Source of the DNA: Trametes villosa
Lineage: Eukaryota; Basidiomycota; Agaricomycetes; Polyporales; Polyporaceae
Assembly (NCBI GenBank): GCA_002964805.2
Contig: PUDQ02000014.1
Span: 620,001 to 684,000, forward strand
DNA length: 64,000 bases
Reading direction: 5' to 3'
Shown here: piece by piece, positions 1-11,619 of the stretch
Position numbering within the stretch: the stretch's first letter is position 1
How the letters are laid out: every line of letters begins with the position of its first letter
Program-made: the position numbers and the translations under genes
Notes under the pieces: model-generated
Seen by the model: only the letters and a program-made list of their open reading frames with translations
Databases searched by the model: none
Told to the model about the DNA's origin: nothing

Positions 1-195
1 ACGGTGGGAGAAGGGGCGGGCGCGGTGCTGGCGTGGGCGTTCGTGGCGTTCTGGGGGACGAAGGTGGTGTACGCGCTCCGGAGCACGAACCGGCGCGTGG
101 GCACGGAGGACGCGGAGCTGTTCCGCGTGTTTGGCGCGCAGTGGGAGGAGTGGGCGGCGCGCGTGCGCTGGAGGCTTGTTCCGTGGGTGTTTTAG
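1..195 (+). CDS. Isoprenylcysteine carboxyl methyltransferase-like protein, C-terminal fragment
   Basis: The frame is open from the first base, so the gene begins outside the window; about 64 residues remain. They comprise a hydrophobic segment (AVLAWAFVAFW), then a conserved-looking tail with ELFRVFGAQWEEW and a final RLVPWVF. In isoprenylcysteine O-methyltransferase-type membrane enzymes the C-terminus carries an acidic residue pair followed by 'FG..W..W/Y...V.....PG/W', which this fits. Such enzymes methylate the prenylated C-terminal cysteine of Ras/Rho-type proteins at the ER, using S-adenosylmethionine. The assignment rests on the tail only. Another member of the broader phospholipid methyltransferase/ICMT membrane family is possible. 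Confidence 0.65.
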   Translation, partial: TVGEGAGAVLAWAFVAFWGTKVVYALRSTNRRVGTEDAELFRVFGAQWEEWAARVRWRLVPWVF

Positions 196-2969
196 CACTA
201 GCTGTGAGGGATAGTATTTATTGAGGCGTGAGGGAGGGACGGATACTTGGTTGAGAGGGCATGGTGTACATAGCGGAGGCGCGTCGTCCCTGTATAGAAG
301 ATTCAAAGGCACCGCGAAGTCGGGCGCGAGGAGTTGAGAGTAGAGAACTTTGGAAGCATACCCGTTCATGTAGTACGATTACAGCCATCCTCTGGCGATA
401 TGTCGAAAATTGTGAAACTTAGCACTACTCCGTAGGTCCGAGTCCATTCGTACCAGCGGCCCAAGTTGCAGACGCGTCTAACATCAACGGTACGAACATC
501 CTGCACGAGCCAGGATGACCCCCAGAGCTTCGCGATCCAGGCTCGAGCTCACTGACGAGCAGAAGGCCTACCGTGACTGCCGCGCCGTGCGATCCCGCCG
601 AGATCTGTCGCTGCCACACTCTATCAGGTGGCGCGCGGGGGATCCGCGCGCGAAGCGTCCGCGAAGGCAGCAGCAGTCAGACGGAGCGCGCCCGATCGCA
701 GCCTCGGCCCCCCACTCGTGCGCTGGGTTCGAAATCCACGCATCTTGGAAGTTGGCCGGATGAAATTGGCGTTTTGGGTGACGGTGCGATCTGACGCCGT
801 GTGCCGGGGTCGACGAGCGAGATGTGGCGCGAGGGAGGGCTTCTTGTATCTGCTCGCCGTTGGGTATCATCGGAGGGCCAGCCTAGACGAGGGGAGGCCG
901 AGATCGGGTGAGATGCGGCGTGGGCATGAGGAAACGGAGTGACGGGGTGGATGGCGACATGCGCGGGGGCGTGTTCAATCCAATCCAGCTTGCGGGAGGG
1001 ACGAACATCAGAGGTGAAGATAGCGCGGGTTTGGCCGCGTAGATTCGAGGCCTGTGGAAAATCAGGTCTGTCTGTGCGAAGCATCGAAGTACGGGGGAGG
1101 GGGGTTCTATGGGGCGAGCATACATGCCTGTGCCAAAGTGAGAGTTCAAATAAGATAAACCGATATCCCAACGTGTGTATTGCGTCCGAGAGGCGCGATG
1201 AGTGCCAGACCCGAGTCTGACACAGTTCTGGCCGGGGTAGGCGGGATGCCCCTTGTAGGGAGTTACAAATGAATACCACGGCACATAGCTGACGATAGCG
1301 ACTCGCGCGACCTCGTACCTGTATAAGAGATCGGAAGCTCATATCGAATGCTCAGTGAGCTGCGAACTGTCAGATCAGCGGAAGGCGGAGTTGTGGTATT
1401 TGCCTACTTTGCCATGCGCAAGGTTGCACACAACGCCACGATCCTACGCCGTGAGCGCCATTCTTTTCTACTGGAGGCGAGGGTTCGCAACTCCGCGGCG
1501 GTAGGTTGAGTGACGACTTCAAAGGCCGCGGCGTCAGTGGACGCCGTCACGGCGTTTGCGACGCTACTTGCTGGATTCGGAATACCACTTGCGTGACGCT
1601 CGATTCGCGGAGGATTCACAGTCTGATGTGCGTGTAACGGATTAGACTTTCATGCATTCCTTGAGGTTCCTATGACGCTGTGAAAACTATCTCAGCAGAG
1701 TACCAGGTGGTGGTACGGACGAACTCACGTATGTCAAGCGCCTGACGCCACAATGGGCGGCTGAGACAGACGCCGCCACGTGGCAGGGAGTAGCTCCAAC
1801 TTGTGGACCTCGCGTACCTCGGTTACGTTCTTTGTTCGTTAACCGAGTCGCCAGCAACGCCGACTCGAAACCGCACACGACGTGCCTGTGACACAGCAAA
1901 GGGAGGGGAAAGGCTCCTGGGCGCACGCCAAGGGACTGACTGGACTGTGATGTGCGCAAACTTACGGTCATCGATCCAATCGTGCTGCCCAAGTGGCCTT
2001 CGCCAATATCAACAGTGACGGATAGCTTCTCTCAGTTTCCCAGTCAAGCTCGCATGGTTTGAGTACGATCTTCATTGATCTCTATCTAATGTGCTGATTC
2101 TCAATTTTATTACTCCTTGTAGGAGCGGTGCGCATGCACCCGCCAACTGCCCCGTACGCCTGGGCCTCGAGTGACATCCGGGACCACCCCGGCATGGACG
2201 ATGAGACTCTTCGCCCTCCGTTGCGTCTCGCCCGCCACGTAGGGCGCCGCAGGTACCGCAACACGAGCTGGGATTTGCGTCCTGCGTTTGCTTTGGTTCT
2301 CCATATCTTAACTGGCAATGGATCCTTTGTCTCCGACGCGCGGCAACAGTAGCGCTTCCCAGGACAAGCCTCGTATTTTCGCGGGCTATGCGCCTCGCGT
2401 ACGCAAGCAGGGCCACGCCTGATCAATGATTGGCCGAAAACCGCTCGGCAAGGCAGGCGCCGACGACGCCTGGCTACCCACCGCCAGCACAAAGAAAGGC
2501 GCGCATTGTCCGATCCGCATTTGGACGACAACAGTGAGCCATCCCTCCACGCGTTTTTCATTTGCGCTTACGCGATGTCAGGCAGAATCCCCCGTCGTCA
2601 GGATATCCGGCGGTGCCTCATGGCTTGCCCGGGGCGAAGGGTCCCCAACGATCCTACCCCCCGGGTAGTGATTCTGTGCTGGCCAAACTGCGACATGGTA
2701 TCGGGCGTCGCCTTATTTGGGAGGATAGGTGACCGCCTCGCGGTGTAAGACAATGGCCACTGCGTTTTCTCGGCCTGTCGAAGGCTTTGAAGCGTCTTTG
2801 GACGTGCCCCGCACACAGAGTTTTCGCTTCCCGCATTGTCGGACGCCAGCCCAAGCGCGAGGCGTATATATCCAGATGTGCCCGCCCGCTGAATCATCGT
2901 TCTCGCCCTCTCCTCGACCTTTTAAACCCTTCTCCGGAGCATCCTCTCGTCCGATCCTCTACTCCTACC
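196..2969. other. Long intergenic stretch, no supported gene
   Basis: About 2.8 kb between the methyltransferase tail and the first zinc-finger gene. All frames are short and lack splice-compatible extensions or recognisable motifs. A TATA-like run (GTATATATCC near 2863-2872) lies about 100 nt upstream of the ATG at 2970 and is a plausible core promoter for that gene. No repeat or RNA gene was seen. Confidence 0.5.
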
Positions 2970-3990
2970 ATGGCGTCCCCGTACTCCTACAACTTCACTT
3001 TTGCGTACCCGGCTGAGCACGGGTACCCCGGTCTCGGCGCGTCCGCTCCATTCTCCCCGCTCCCCCGCGGTGGCCGGGGCCAGTCTATGGACGGCGCGTC
3101 GACCACGGCCTTAGATATGGATTATCTCAAGTGAGTGGATTGCTGTTCTATGTTACCCCGCCACTACTGACATTCTGGCGCGTTCAGGAAGGTTGAGCAT
3201 CACGAGCGGACCTTGCAAGAGATACAAAAGCAGTGGCAGTCGCCGATCCCCTGGTCGAACTCGTACGTTAGATCTGCACTGACTGAGACTGTGGCGCTCA
3301 TTCTTGGATGGCAGGATCGGCATTAGCCCGCAGGTGATCTTCGGCCTAGCGCCCCAAGAGAGCGCGTCCGATTGCGTCGACCACGTTCACGACCATGAGC
3401 ACAAGGATGAGAAAGAGGAGAATAGCGAGAGCGACGAATCAAGCGGGAGCGACGCGGATGACGAGAACGACAGTGACTACGAGGACCGCGAGAACCGTCC
3501 TCCTAAGCGCGTCAAGACTCGGGCCTCCGCGAGCGACGATGATGACGCCACGTTCCTCCCTATGGAGCATCCCATCGCTCCTCCGGCGCGGGTTTCCTCT
3601 CCGCGCAAGTCGTCCCCCAAGAAGCAGAACAATAAACGCCCCCGCCCTATCGCCCCTCCTCCCCGTGCCTCTAAGCCAAGCGGCGCCAGCGAGCAGCTCG
3701 TCGAAGGCGGCAACAACGTGCGCTGCCTCTACGACGACTGCAACACGGTCATCGAGCGCAGGTTTTGGCAAGAGCATATGGACGACGTCCACCAGCTGCG
3801 CGCCCAGGAGAAGTTCGTGTGCCTGTGGGACGACTGCGGGTCCGCGGCGCAGACGCACCCGATCATGGTGCGCCACCTCAAGTGCAGCCACTTCATCGGG
3901 CGGGTCCACGAGTGTGCGCGGTGCGGGACGGACTTTAATCGCAGGGATGCGCTGAAGAGGCATGCGAGGACCTGCGGGCGCAGGCGGTAG
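2970..3990 (+). CDS. C2H2 zinc-finger protein, tandem copy 1
   Basis: Model: join(2970..3130, 3188..3262, 3315..3990), 303 residues. Both introns are GT-AG (57 and 52 nt) and phase 2, and the frame closes exactly. The N-terminus is aromatic and proline-rich (MASPYSYNFTFAYP). Residues about 105-140 are strongly acidic, followed by a basic Ser/Pro-rich linker. Three zinc fingers fill the last 90 residues: CLYDDC..H..H, CLWDDC..H..H, and CARC with a C2HC ending (HARTC). Fingers 1 and 2 use the C-x4-C spacing common in fungal GLI-like regulators. A nuclear DNA-binding role is inferred; targets are unknown. The gene at 4688-5838 has the same finger order and similar start. Confidence 0.85.
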
Positions 3991-4687
3991 TGGTGGTGCG
4001 TCTGCTCTGTTGTGTGGGTTGTTGGGGTGTAGCTGACCACTTGACTAGTATAGGTTTTTTGGGGGCGCTGGTCGCTACTGTGTCTTCCCGTTTGACGGTG
4101 TGTATCTGGGATGCTTATGTTGTATGTGCGGAATATTGTCTCTATGGTTTGTACAGGGTGATATATCATGCTTTCCTCAATGCCTCTGTTGCCGCAGTCT
4201 CCTCTCCGATACGTGAAGCCACATCCATTTACCCGCCGAGCCACAGCAGTCGTACTAGGAGGTAAGTCCAAGATCGGTCGAGAATAGGCATCCAGGAGCA
4301 AGGCGCCCCCTCTCCACTCCACAATCGCACCTCAGGCAAAATGGAGGCGTGCATGGACCAGCGGCACCATAGTGCTAGCCCCTCCCCACTCACCTCACTA
4401 GCCTCCCGGACCAAGTCCCAGTGGCTCACGAGGACCAAAGCGCTTGGACGCCGGCAATGGACGCGCACGCTTAAGGCGGACAGTCAAAGCCACAGATCCC
4501 GTCCAAGCCACGATCGGCGGCGCGTCTATGATCCTTGTCCAAGCAGGGTGCGGGATGGTATATAAGGATGGGAGGGGGGGCTTGGTTAGCCTCACTACAT
4601 TGGATTTCCTCGCTGCCTCTCGTACGTCGCCACTCGCCCACCGTAGCTGCACTTCGTTGCTCACTTGACTTGCCGCTAACTCTGAAA
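3991..4687. promoter_or_regulatory. Intergenic region with TATA box for zinc-finger copy 2
   Basis: The 697 bp between the tandem zinc-finger genes hold no supported ORF. A clear TATA box (TATATAAGG, about 4558-4566) lies about 125 bp upstream of the ATG at 4688. This is the best core-promoter candidate. Confidence 0.55.
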
Positions 4688-5838
4688 ATGGCGTCGATCT
4701 CTGTGTTTAACTTTGCTCGCCCGCGCGTTGTGGCTCCAGGAGAGTACTTTGTGAGCACGAACGAGCATTACCAGCAGACGGACCGGAACGCGCACTGGGA
4801 CTCTCCCAGTCCTCCTCCGCCGCAGGGAGAACAGTCTTACTATCGGTGAGTTAGATTCACATCCGCGCCCGTGTATTCCCCACCCGTCTGACGATACTTG
4901 TACCCGACAGCGAATCTAGCGCAAGCTCCGAAGCATCTATGTCCCCACCCTCGTCCCCCGAGATCTCTCTCCGCGAGGCCACCGGCCTCTCCTCCAAAAC
5001 CCCCCGCCCCCGCCACCCCAAACTTGCCGCGCCCGTCTCTGGAAAAGCCCCCTCCACGCCCCGCCCCTCCGCCAAATCCCCGGGGTCGGCAAAGAAGAAG
5101 AAGACATCCTCGCGCCGCGTCGAGACGGCCCCGTGGACGAAGCCGACCCCACACAAGAAGCGCGCGAAACGGCCGACGCCGGACCCGCTGGGTCCGTGGA
5201 AGTGCAAGTGGGCGGGCTGTGGGGAGGTCGTCACGGAGGGCCGCGATATCTGGGCGCATATTCGGGACGCGCATAATGGAGGGAAGACGGTCGTTAGCGA
5301 GCGGAAGGCTCCGGCTCTGGCTAAGGACGCTAAGGACCATGCCGCAAAGAAGAAGAGGCCGGTGATGCCGCCACGCTTCGTGAGGAAGGAGATCGAGAAT
5401 TACGATGATGACGATGACGATGATGACATGGACGTTGACGAGCCGAAGGCGAACCAGGCTGCCGCGGAGACGGACGGCAAGCGCGACGAATACGAACTTG
5501 AGGGCAAATCTGAGGACGAGTCCGACCAGGAGCCTGAGGACGCGGAGCCGACGTACACGGTGTCGGCGACGCGCACGGAACAGTGGTTCGACAAGGTGCG
5601 CTGCCGGTGGGCGGGGTGCGCCGCGGAGCTGCAGTACATGGGCCTCCGCCGGCACATCGAGACGAAGCACGTCCCGCTGCGCGGCGCGACGTGCCCGCAT
5701 GCGGGCTGTGGGCACTGGGTAAGGCGTGCGGATATGATGTGGCGCCATGCGGAGCGGTGCCCGTTCAACAAGGCCCTGAAGGAGGAAAGTGAAGATGAGG
5801 ACGAGGGGAAGGAGGAGATGGAAATGGAGGAGGATTAG
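4688..5838 (+). CDS. C2H2 zinc-finger protein, tandem copy 2
   Basis: Model: join(4688..4845, 4911..5838), 361 residues, one 65-nt phase-2 intron. The N-terminus (MASISVFNFARP) resembles that of the upstream gene. A Ser/Pro/Lys-rich disordered region follows, then finger 1 (CKWAGC from about residue 151), an acidic run of aspartates near residue 217, and fingers 2 and 3 (CRWAGC..., CPHAGC...). As in copy 1 the last finger ends in cysteine (HAERC), a C2HC arrangement. The shared finger order, C-x4-C spacing and adjacency argue for tandem duplication followed by strong divergence of the linkers. Nuclear transcription-factor function is inferred. Confidence 0.85.
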
Positions 5839-6367
5839 TCGTAAAAATCCGGGCACTAACAAGTTTTGAGAAATCCTTAGGCCGAAGACCCATGATGTAC
5901 TTACTACACACGCTCCGACGTTATGCACGATATGATAGGCAACGACTATACGGTACTGGAAATTCACAATCAATTCATCCGCACTATTCGAACGGAGCAG
6001 GGGTTTTGTCTACGATAGGCAGGGGTATGGATACATCGAGGAAAGCAAGTATGGGTTTGGTCGAACGGTGAGGCAACGGCCGACGATGAGAGGCATAGTG
6101 GAACACGGAGGGGAGTGACCCCGGGAGACGGATGAGAGCAGGTACTCAGAAAGGTATATACGAGTATGAAGACCTCGGACGGCAAGAATAGGGCCACTGA
6201 CCATTGGATGGATGGCTATAGGGAAGACCGACCGTGGCGCGAGCGTCTCAACGCCAAGAAGCAGTCTAACGGGATAATCGATGGAGAGCGTCTGGAACGA
6301 TGCAAGATATCCGTGTCTGCATGAAGGTGGGATAGTCGGACGTTGCTTGGCAGTGCAGGCACGGCGC
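5839..6367. other. Convergent intergenic region
   Basis: The 529 bp between the 3' ends of zinc-finger copy 2 (+) and the membrane protein gene (-). No gene, repeat or RNA was recognised; it should hold both 3' UTRs. Confidence 0.5.
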
Positions 6368-7406
6368 TCAGTCTTTGAGCGAGAGGAAGCTCGACTTCTT
6401 CTCGAGGCCGTGGCCCTCGCTCGTGGTAGATCCCGAGCCCGAGCCTGACAAGATGCCAAGCGAGGGGCTGCGGCATACCGAACGGATCGGGCTGCTCGGC
6501 GCTGCGCGCAGCGGGGAGAGTGTCGACGCGTGGGAGTAGACCGGTGGGGAGCCATAGGTGGGCGTGGGCGGCAGGGAGTCCTCGTCGATCTTCGAGAGGA
6601 AGATCGGGGGAAGGCTGTGGCTGGGCTGTGCCGGGGTGGGAGGGGTGTGCTTGACAACGGAATTCCGGCGGGCGCGCGAGAATGACAGGGATACGGGTGT
6701 CTATGGGATGTGTTAGCGGCCGGCTTGAATGGAGACGGAGGTGGGGTAGGAGGCTTGGAGATAGACTTACAGAGCCGGAAGAGACGTAGACTCCGGATCG
6801 AGCGCGGATCCTGTAGCGCCACAGAAAGAAGTAGAGGACGAAGCCGGCCAGCAACACGAGGGTGGACGACTCGATGACCAGGCTCGTGAGCGGCAGCCCA
6901 TGCCCCGCGAAGTCGGCCCGCAAGATACCCACGGCGACTCCACACGAGTCGGTGTTGTCCGCGCTGCTGATGTCCATCACCGGATCAGCAGGCACCGAGG
7001 GCACTGAGGTAGGCGTGAGGAAGGTGTAGCGCTAAAATGTTCAAGGAACCATACCGGCGTCACGGGGGAGAAGCGGGAGTGCATTATGAGGAAGAAGACG
7101 CCGCGGAGACTGTTGGGTCGTTCCTGTGTCTTCGGCAGCGAGCGGGAGGGGTATTCGGCGGGCGTTAAGGGGCATCGCTTCGAAGCTGAAGGGTGTCAAT
7201 ATCCATGACAGCGTTGTCGGACATGAAGTAACATACTCGGAGTTGTCTGCCGCCTCCCGCGAGTTGGAATTTGGGCGGATGGAGGTGGAGGACAGCGCAG
7301 TGGCAGTGCGAGCGTCTTCGGATGTGGAAAAAAAGAGAGGGAGGGACAACGCTTCGGCAGCGAAGGTAAGACCGATGAGAAGAGAGGTTGATTTGGTCGA
7401 GTACAT
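6368..7406 (-). CDS. Single-pass membrane protein with signal peptide and Ser/Pro-rich tail
   Basis: Model: complement(join(6368..6700, 6771..7003, 7055..7406)), 305 residues; introns of 70 and 51 nt keep frame. The protein starts with a signal peptide (MYSTKSTSLLIGLTFAAEAL) and has a short ectodomain. One transmembrane helix (VLLAGFVLYFFLW) is followed by basic residues (RYRIRAR), so the tail is predicted cytoplasmic. The tail is rich in Ser/Pro with TP and SP sites. The architecture resembles fungal single-pass plasma-membrane sensors, but no family is recognised. Exon 1 also holds a possible 51-nt intron (GTATGT...TTCAG, multiple of three), so a 288-residue isoform is possible. Confidence 0.7.
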
Positions 7407-8514
7407 TGTGTTCGTGTTGTTGATCAGAAGGATTTGCGGGAGGGTGGGTACTGACCGTTCTTTCCCGCTGTGCGAGACTTTATGACTACCGGAGGGGCGA
7501 TCACCGGAGCTGCGTCCAGCTATTCGGATTACAAAGTGACCCACACGGCGTACGTTCTACCTGTGTCGGAAGCGGAGCGGCGGTGGAGAGTCGTCTGAGA
7601 TGGAAGGAAGCGGCGCAAGAAGGTCCGGATAGTGTGGAGGAGTAGGCGGGTGAAAGTGGTCTGGATCCAACCACACAAGGAACGCTGTCCTAGGATTTCG
7701 TTAGAGTGTGCCGTCTGGACTCCACATACACCGCAGAGCGCAGAAGCAGTGCTTCTTCCTAGTATCTGCGAAAGGATATATTAACAACAGTCCCAGCCTC
7801 GAGTGGTGCTCGACCTGACACTGCTCGTAATCGCCTGCTCACTTACCCCGCGCTCAATGGGACACACTATGGCACGAGTTCGATCGTGGGAGACATACGA
7901 CCTACCTTCACAGTTACCAGGTCAAACTTCACGTCAAGTGGTCAACTATGCGCCGACAGCAGAGCCCAGAAGGCAGACCAGCACCCAGAGCTCGCACTCG
8001 TGGCGGACTAGGCCGCCATGCAGCGGCTATTCCATGACATAACAGAAGCTACCTTGGATGCAGTGTCGGCTCGTCGGAGCACAGAGGGCTGCAGTGCCAG
8101 TGGGGTGAACAGATACTGGTGATGCATCTGGCGTCCCTGTGGCTCGAATGGGCGGCGTGGTAGGATTTCCTGACACGCCTCGGCCGGGGGAATTCAGTGG
8201 GTGAGCCACCAGGATATCTGGATCATAGTAGGAGCTGGCCGCTATATTCGTGAGTTCAGCATGCCTCTCATAAGCTGTCCTGCCAAGATTCTAGGCCAGC
8301 AGCACGGACGCGGGGCAAAGGATGTCGATAGGAGGAGGTCGAGAGAAAGGAGGAGGGCGACGCTCCGATGGGGACGGAGATGGGCGCTGGGCGTGAGTGG
8401 GCACGTGGGAGAGAAAGCTCGGATCGCTCAAGCTCGGCGCGGTTGCGGTTGCTCTCCACTCGCCCCCATCTCTCTCCCTCTCCCCCACCTCGCACCGGCA
8501 CGTACAGGCCAGCC
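7407..8514. promoter_or_regulatory. Divergent intergenic region
   Basis: The 1.1 kb between the minus-strand membrane protein gene and calcineurin A, both reading outward, so promoters of both should lie here. Pyrimidine-rich runs just upstream of 8515 are typical of fungal promoters. No coding sequence is supported. Confidence 0.45.
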
Positions 8515-11184
8515 ATGGCACGCATGCCGGGAGATGACGGCTACTACTCAAATGCTTTCCACCAGATGCAGTCAAAACAGTCAGTAGTCATGCCCAATCT
8601 CCCTCCGTCTCCGACCAGGAACTTACAGGACCGCCAGGCGCCCGGCGTACGTCCCTCTGCTTTCCTCGCGCTCACTCTGCACCCATCTCATCTTCAGAAT
8701 CACTCCAGGTTCCGCCCCCGGCGACGCATATCCCGCGAGATGAAGATTTCTACGTCTGCGACCCACATACAGGGCGCGATCGTCCCAATGTCGAATACCT
8801 GAGGCAGCACTTCTTCCAGGAGGGCCGCCTATCCCATGATCAAGCCATGTTCATCCTCGACCAGACCACGGATCTCATGAGCAGGGAACCGAACATGCTG
8901 GACGTGCCTGGCCCCGTAGTAGGTCCGTATCCCGCTGCCTCTCGCCCCATCCGCGCCTCACGCGACCGCGCAATCCCATAGTCTGCGGAGATATACACGG
9001 GCAATATGTGAGTTCCCGCCCCGAATACTGTCTCGTTGAACTCACACTGACGGTATATAGTACGACCTTATGAAAGTATTTGAAATCGGCGGCACCTTCG
9101 AGGAGAACAACTACTTGTTCCTCGGAGATTATGTCGATCGCGGATGCTTCGGAATCGAGGTGAGCATGCAATTAACATGACATCGCCTGTGCATATCTCG
9201 GATCTATGCGGTTATCCCATTACCTGTGCCTTGCCTTTCGGTGATTCGCATCCCGACCTGCGGTTGTCTCGGCATTCTTCCTGCATCGGCTCCTTGGCCT
9301 AGTATCCGGTGGCTACGGAATTGACAATCCCCCGTCTTCCAGTGTCTACTCTACCTCTATGCCCTCAAACTATGCTACCCCAAACGGCTATTCCTGCTCC
9401 GTGGAAACCACGAATGCAGACATCTAACGGAATACTTTACATTCAAGCGAGAATGTCAGTGATCTCAGATCTCTTCGCCTGCATCAACCCCTTACATAGC
9501 AACTAGGCTTGCACAAATACTCGCCGGTAATATATGACGCGTGTATCCGGTCATTCCAGGCACTCCCTGTCACTGCGCTCGTGGACGGGAAATTCTTCTG
9601 CGTACATGGCGGGATCTCTCCGGAGCTGGATACCCTGAGGGATCTCGAACGGGTACGTGCGGGCCCTTTCGCTGTGTATTGGTGTAGCCTCTGACATAAC
9701 CAATTATCCCATGACAGATGAACCGCTTCGAGGAGCCCGCTTCCAAAGGACTACTATGCGACTTGCTCTGGGCCGATCCGATCCCAAACTTCGGACATGA
9801 GGTCAGCTCTGGGCCTGGTCCCTGGACGAGAGTTTGCACGTTTGACGCAAACACCCGTCCACAGACAGAATCCACACGCGAATACCCAGGCGGGTTGCAC
9901 CCGGGCGTGCCTTTCATTGACAACCACACCCGCGGCTGTAGCTACTACTTCACGTAAGCGTCTCCGGATGCTGTCGTTCCTGGCATCGCGCGTCCGCACG
10001 CTGACACGGTTCCGGATACACAGGTACGAAGCAGCGTGCAAGTTCCTGGAACGCAATCGGCTCTTGGGCATCTTCCGCGGGCACGAGGCACAGGATGCGG
10101 GGTACACGATGCACCGCAAGACGCCGACGAAGAAGTTCCCGTCGGTGATTACGATATTCAGCGCGCCGAACTACCTGGATGTGTACCACAACCGCGGCGC
10201 CGTGATCAAGTACAAGAACAAGAACATCACCATCAGGTGCGCCTCCCCCAATGCACACTGACGCCCACGCGGACTGTGTGCTGACGCTGGCGCTGTGTGC
10301 TGCAGGCAGTACAACGCGACGTCGCACCCGTACTGGCTGCCGAACTTCATGGACGCGTTCACGTGGTCGCTGCCGTTCGTGGGCGAGAAGATCACGGAGA
10401 TGCTGCTCGCGATCCTCGCGGTGTGCTCGGACCAGGAGCTCGAGTCGGCGTCGTCCGAGGAGGACGACTCGGAGCGCGCGCGCGCGCTCGACAGCGACAG
10501 CGACGAGGACGACACGCGCACCGTCGCCGACCTCGCGCTCACGCCGAACGAGATCTCGGAGCGCAGGCAGGAGATCAAGAACAAGATTCTTGCGGTCGGG
10601 CGCATGCAGCGGATCTTCCAGCTCCTCCGGTGCGTCCTCGCCTCTCTCCCTTCCTTTGCCTCCTTGCCCGTGACGTTGCTGACCTCGCGGCCATATACAG
10701 AGAGGAGTCCGAGAACGCGACAGAGCTCACGCCCGCGCCGATGCCCGGCGGGCTCGCGACAGGCGGGAACACGCCGACGTCCTGGCCAGGCGGGTTCCAC
10801 CCGCCAGGGAGCGCGCCCGACGCGCTGGGCGTGCAGGGCACGCAGATGCGGCGCATGATCCGCACGTTCGGCGAGGCGCGCGCGTCGGACATCGCGAACG
10901 AGCGCATGCCGCAGTTCGACTACGCGGCGTCGGGGAGCATGCCGCTCGTGCCCGTGCCGAGCATGCGCCTGCCCGGGCTCGCGCTCGCGAGCGGGGGCCA
11001 GGGCCAGCCGGGCGACGAGACGCCCGTGGATAATAGGCGGAATATGGAGGAGCTCATCAAGCGCGCGTTGGAGGAGGAGGGGGTGGGCGATGGAGGGATG
11101 GTGGAGAGGCTGGCGGATCGGATCGCGAGGGGGAAGAGGTCGGCGAGGCCGCGTGGGCTGAAGCGGTTCGAGACGGCGCCGTGA
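8515..11184 (+). CDS. CNA1: Calcineurin A, Ser/Thr protein phosphatase 2B catalytic subunit
   Basis: Model: join(8515..8646, 8709..8922, 8982..9007, 9061..9159, 9343..9454, 9507..9652, 9718..9801, 9865..9953, 10024..10236, 10306..10629, 10701..11184), 640 residues. Metallophosphatase motifs are intact: GDIHGQ (118-123), GDYVDRG (146-152), RGNHE (177-181). The calcineurin B-binding helix follows ([12 protein letters not shown], near 379), then an acidic insert, a calmodulin-binding segment (about 457-480, [15 protein letters not shown]) and an autoinhibitory segment ([17 protein letters not shown]). The enzyme is the Ca2+/calmodulin-activated phosphatase of stress signalling. Two boundaries are less certain: the unusual GTCCGT donor at 8923, and the in-frame 63-nt intron 9802-9864. 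The 183-nt intron 9160-9342 is long for this locus. Confidence 0.95.
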
Positions 11185-11619
11185 GTGACAGGACGGTCAG
11201 TGGGTGCACGGGAGACGCTTGGTTACGAGTGGTGTATACCCACTTGGATGTTGTTGACGTTGTGTTGTTTGTATCACCCGCATGCTATTACTATCCCCAC
11301 GGGAGGCTATCCTAGGCTATCCTTGTTCGTGGATGGAGACAGTTATCTCTAGGACCTACATTCGCTAGGAATAGCGCGGCACGACACGCATCTTGCCTCA
11401 GATTGGCCAGGTGCCAGGATAGTCCAAAAGGTGCAATGAAAATGATAAGACAACAGAACACCACAGCGTACAATCCAACTTCCTATACTTCAAGTTCTAT
11501 GTACCTCCCCACGCTCGTGATCTCGTCAACCGTCAGCCCAGCTCCCCTCGCGCGAGGCGACCGCCGCAGTCCGGCTATGCGGCGGTGCGACGGGTCTCCA
11601 GGAGACGACGGGCGGGGCG
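11185..11619. other. Convergent intergenic region
   Basis: The 435 bp between the stop codons of calcineurin A (+) and UBC13 (-). It contains only 3' UTR-like sequence; nothing else was recognised. Confidence 0.5.

Noticed and set aside
677..1342. 221-codon minus-strand frame
   Set aside because: Composition is random-like (many Arg, Ser, His), no start context, no motif, and a competing plus-strand frame overlaps it.
1687..1992. 101-codon minus-strand frame
   Set aside because: No motif, no splice continuation, and an equally long plus-strand frame overlaps.
4840..5973. 377-codon minus-strand frame opposite the second zinc-finger gene
   Set aside because: It is the antisense shadow of a gene with clear zinc fingers and a correct intron. 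Its product is a Leu/Arg-rich artefact of codon bias.
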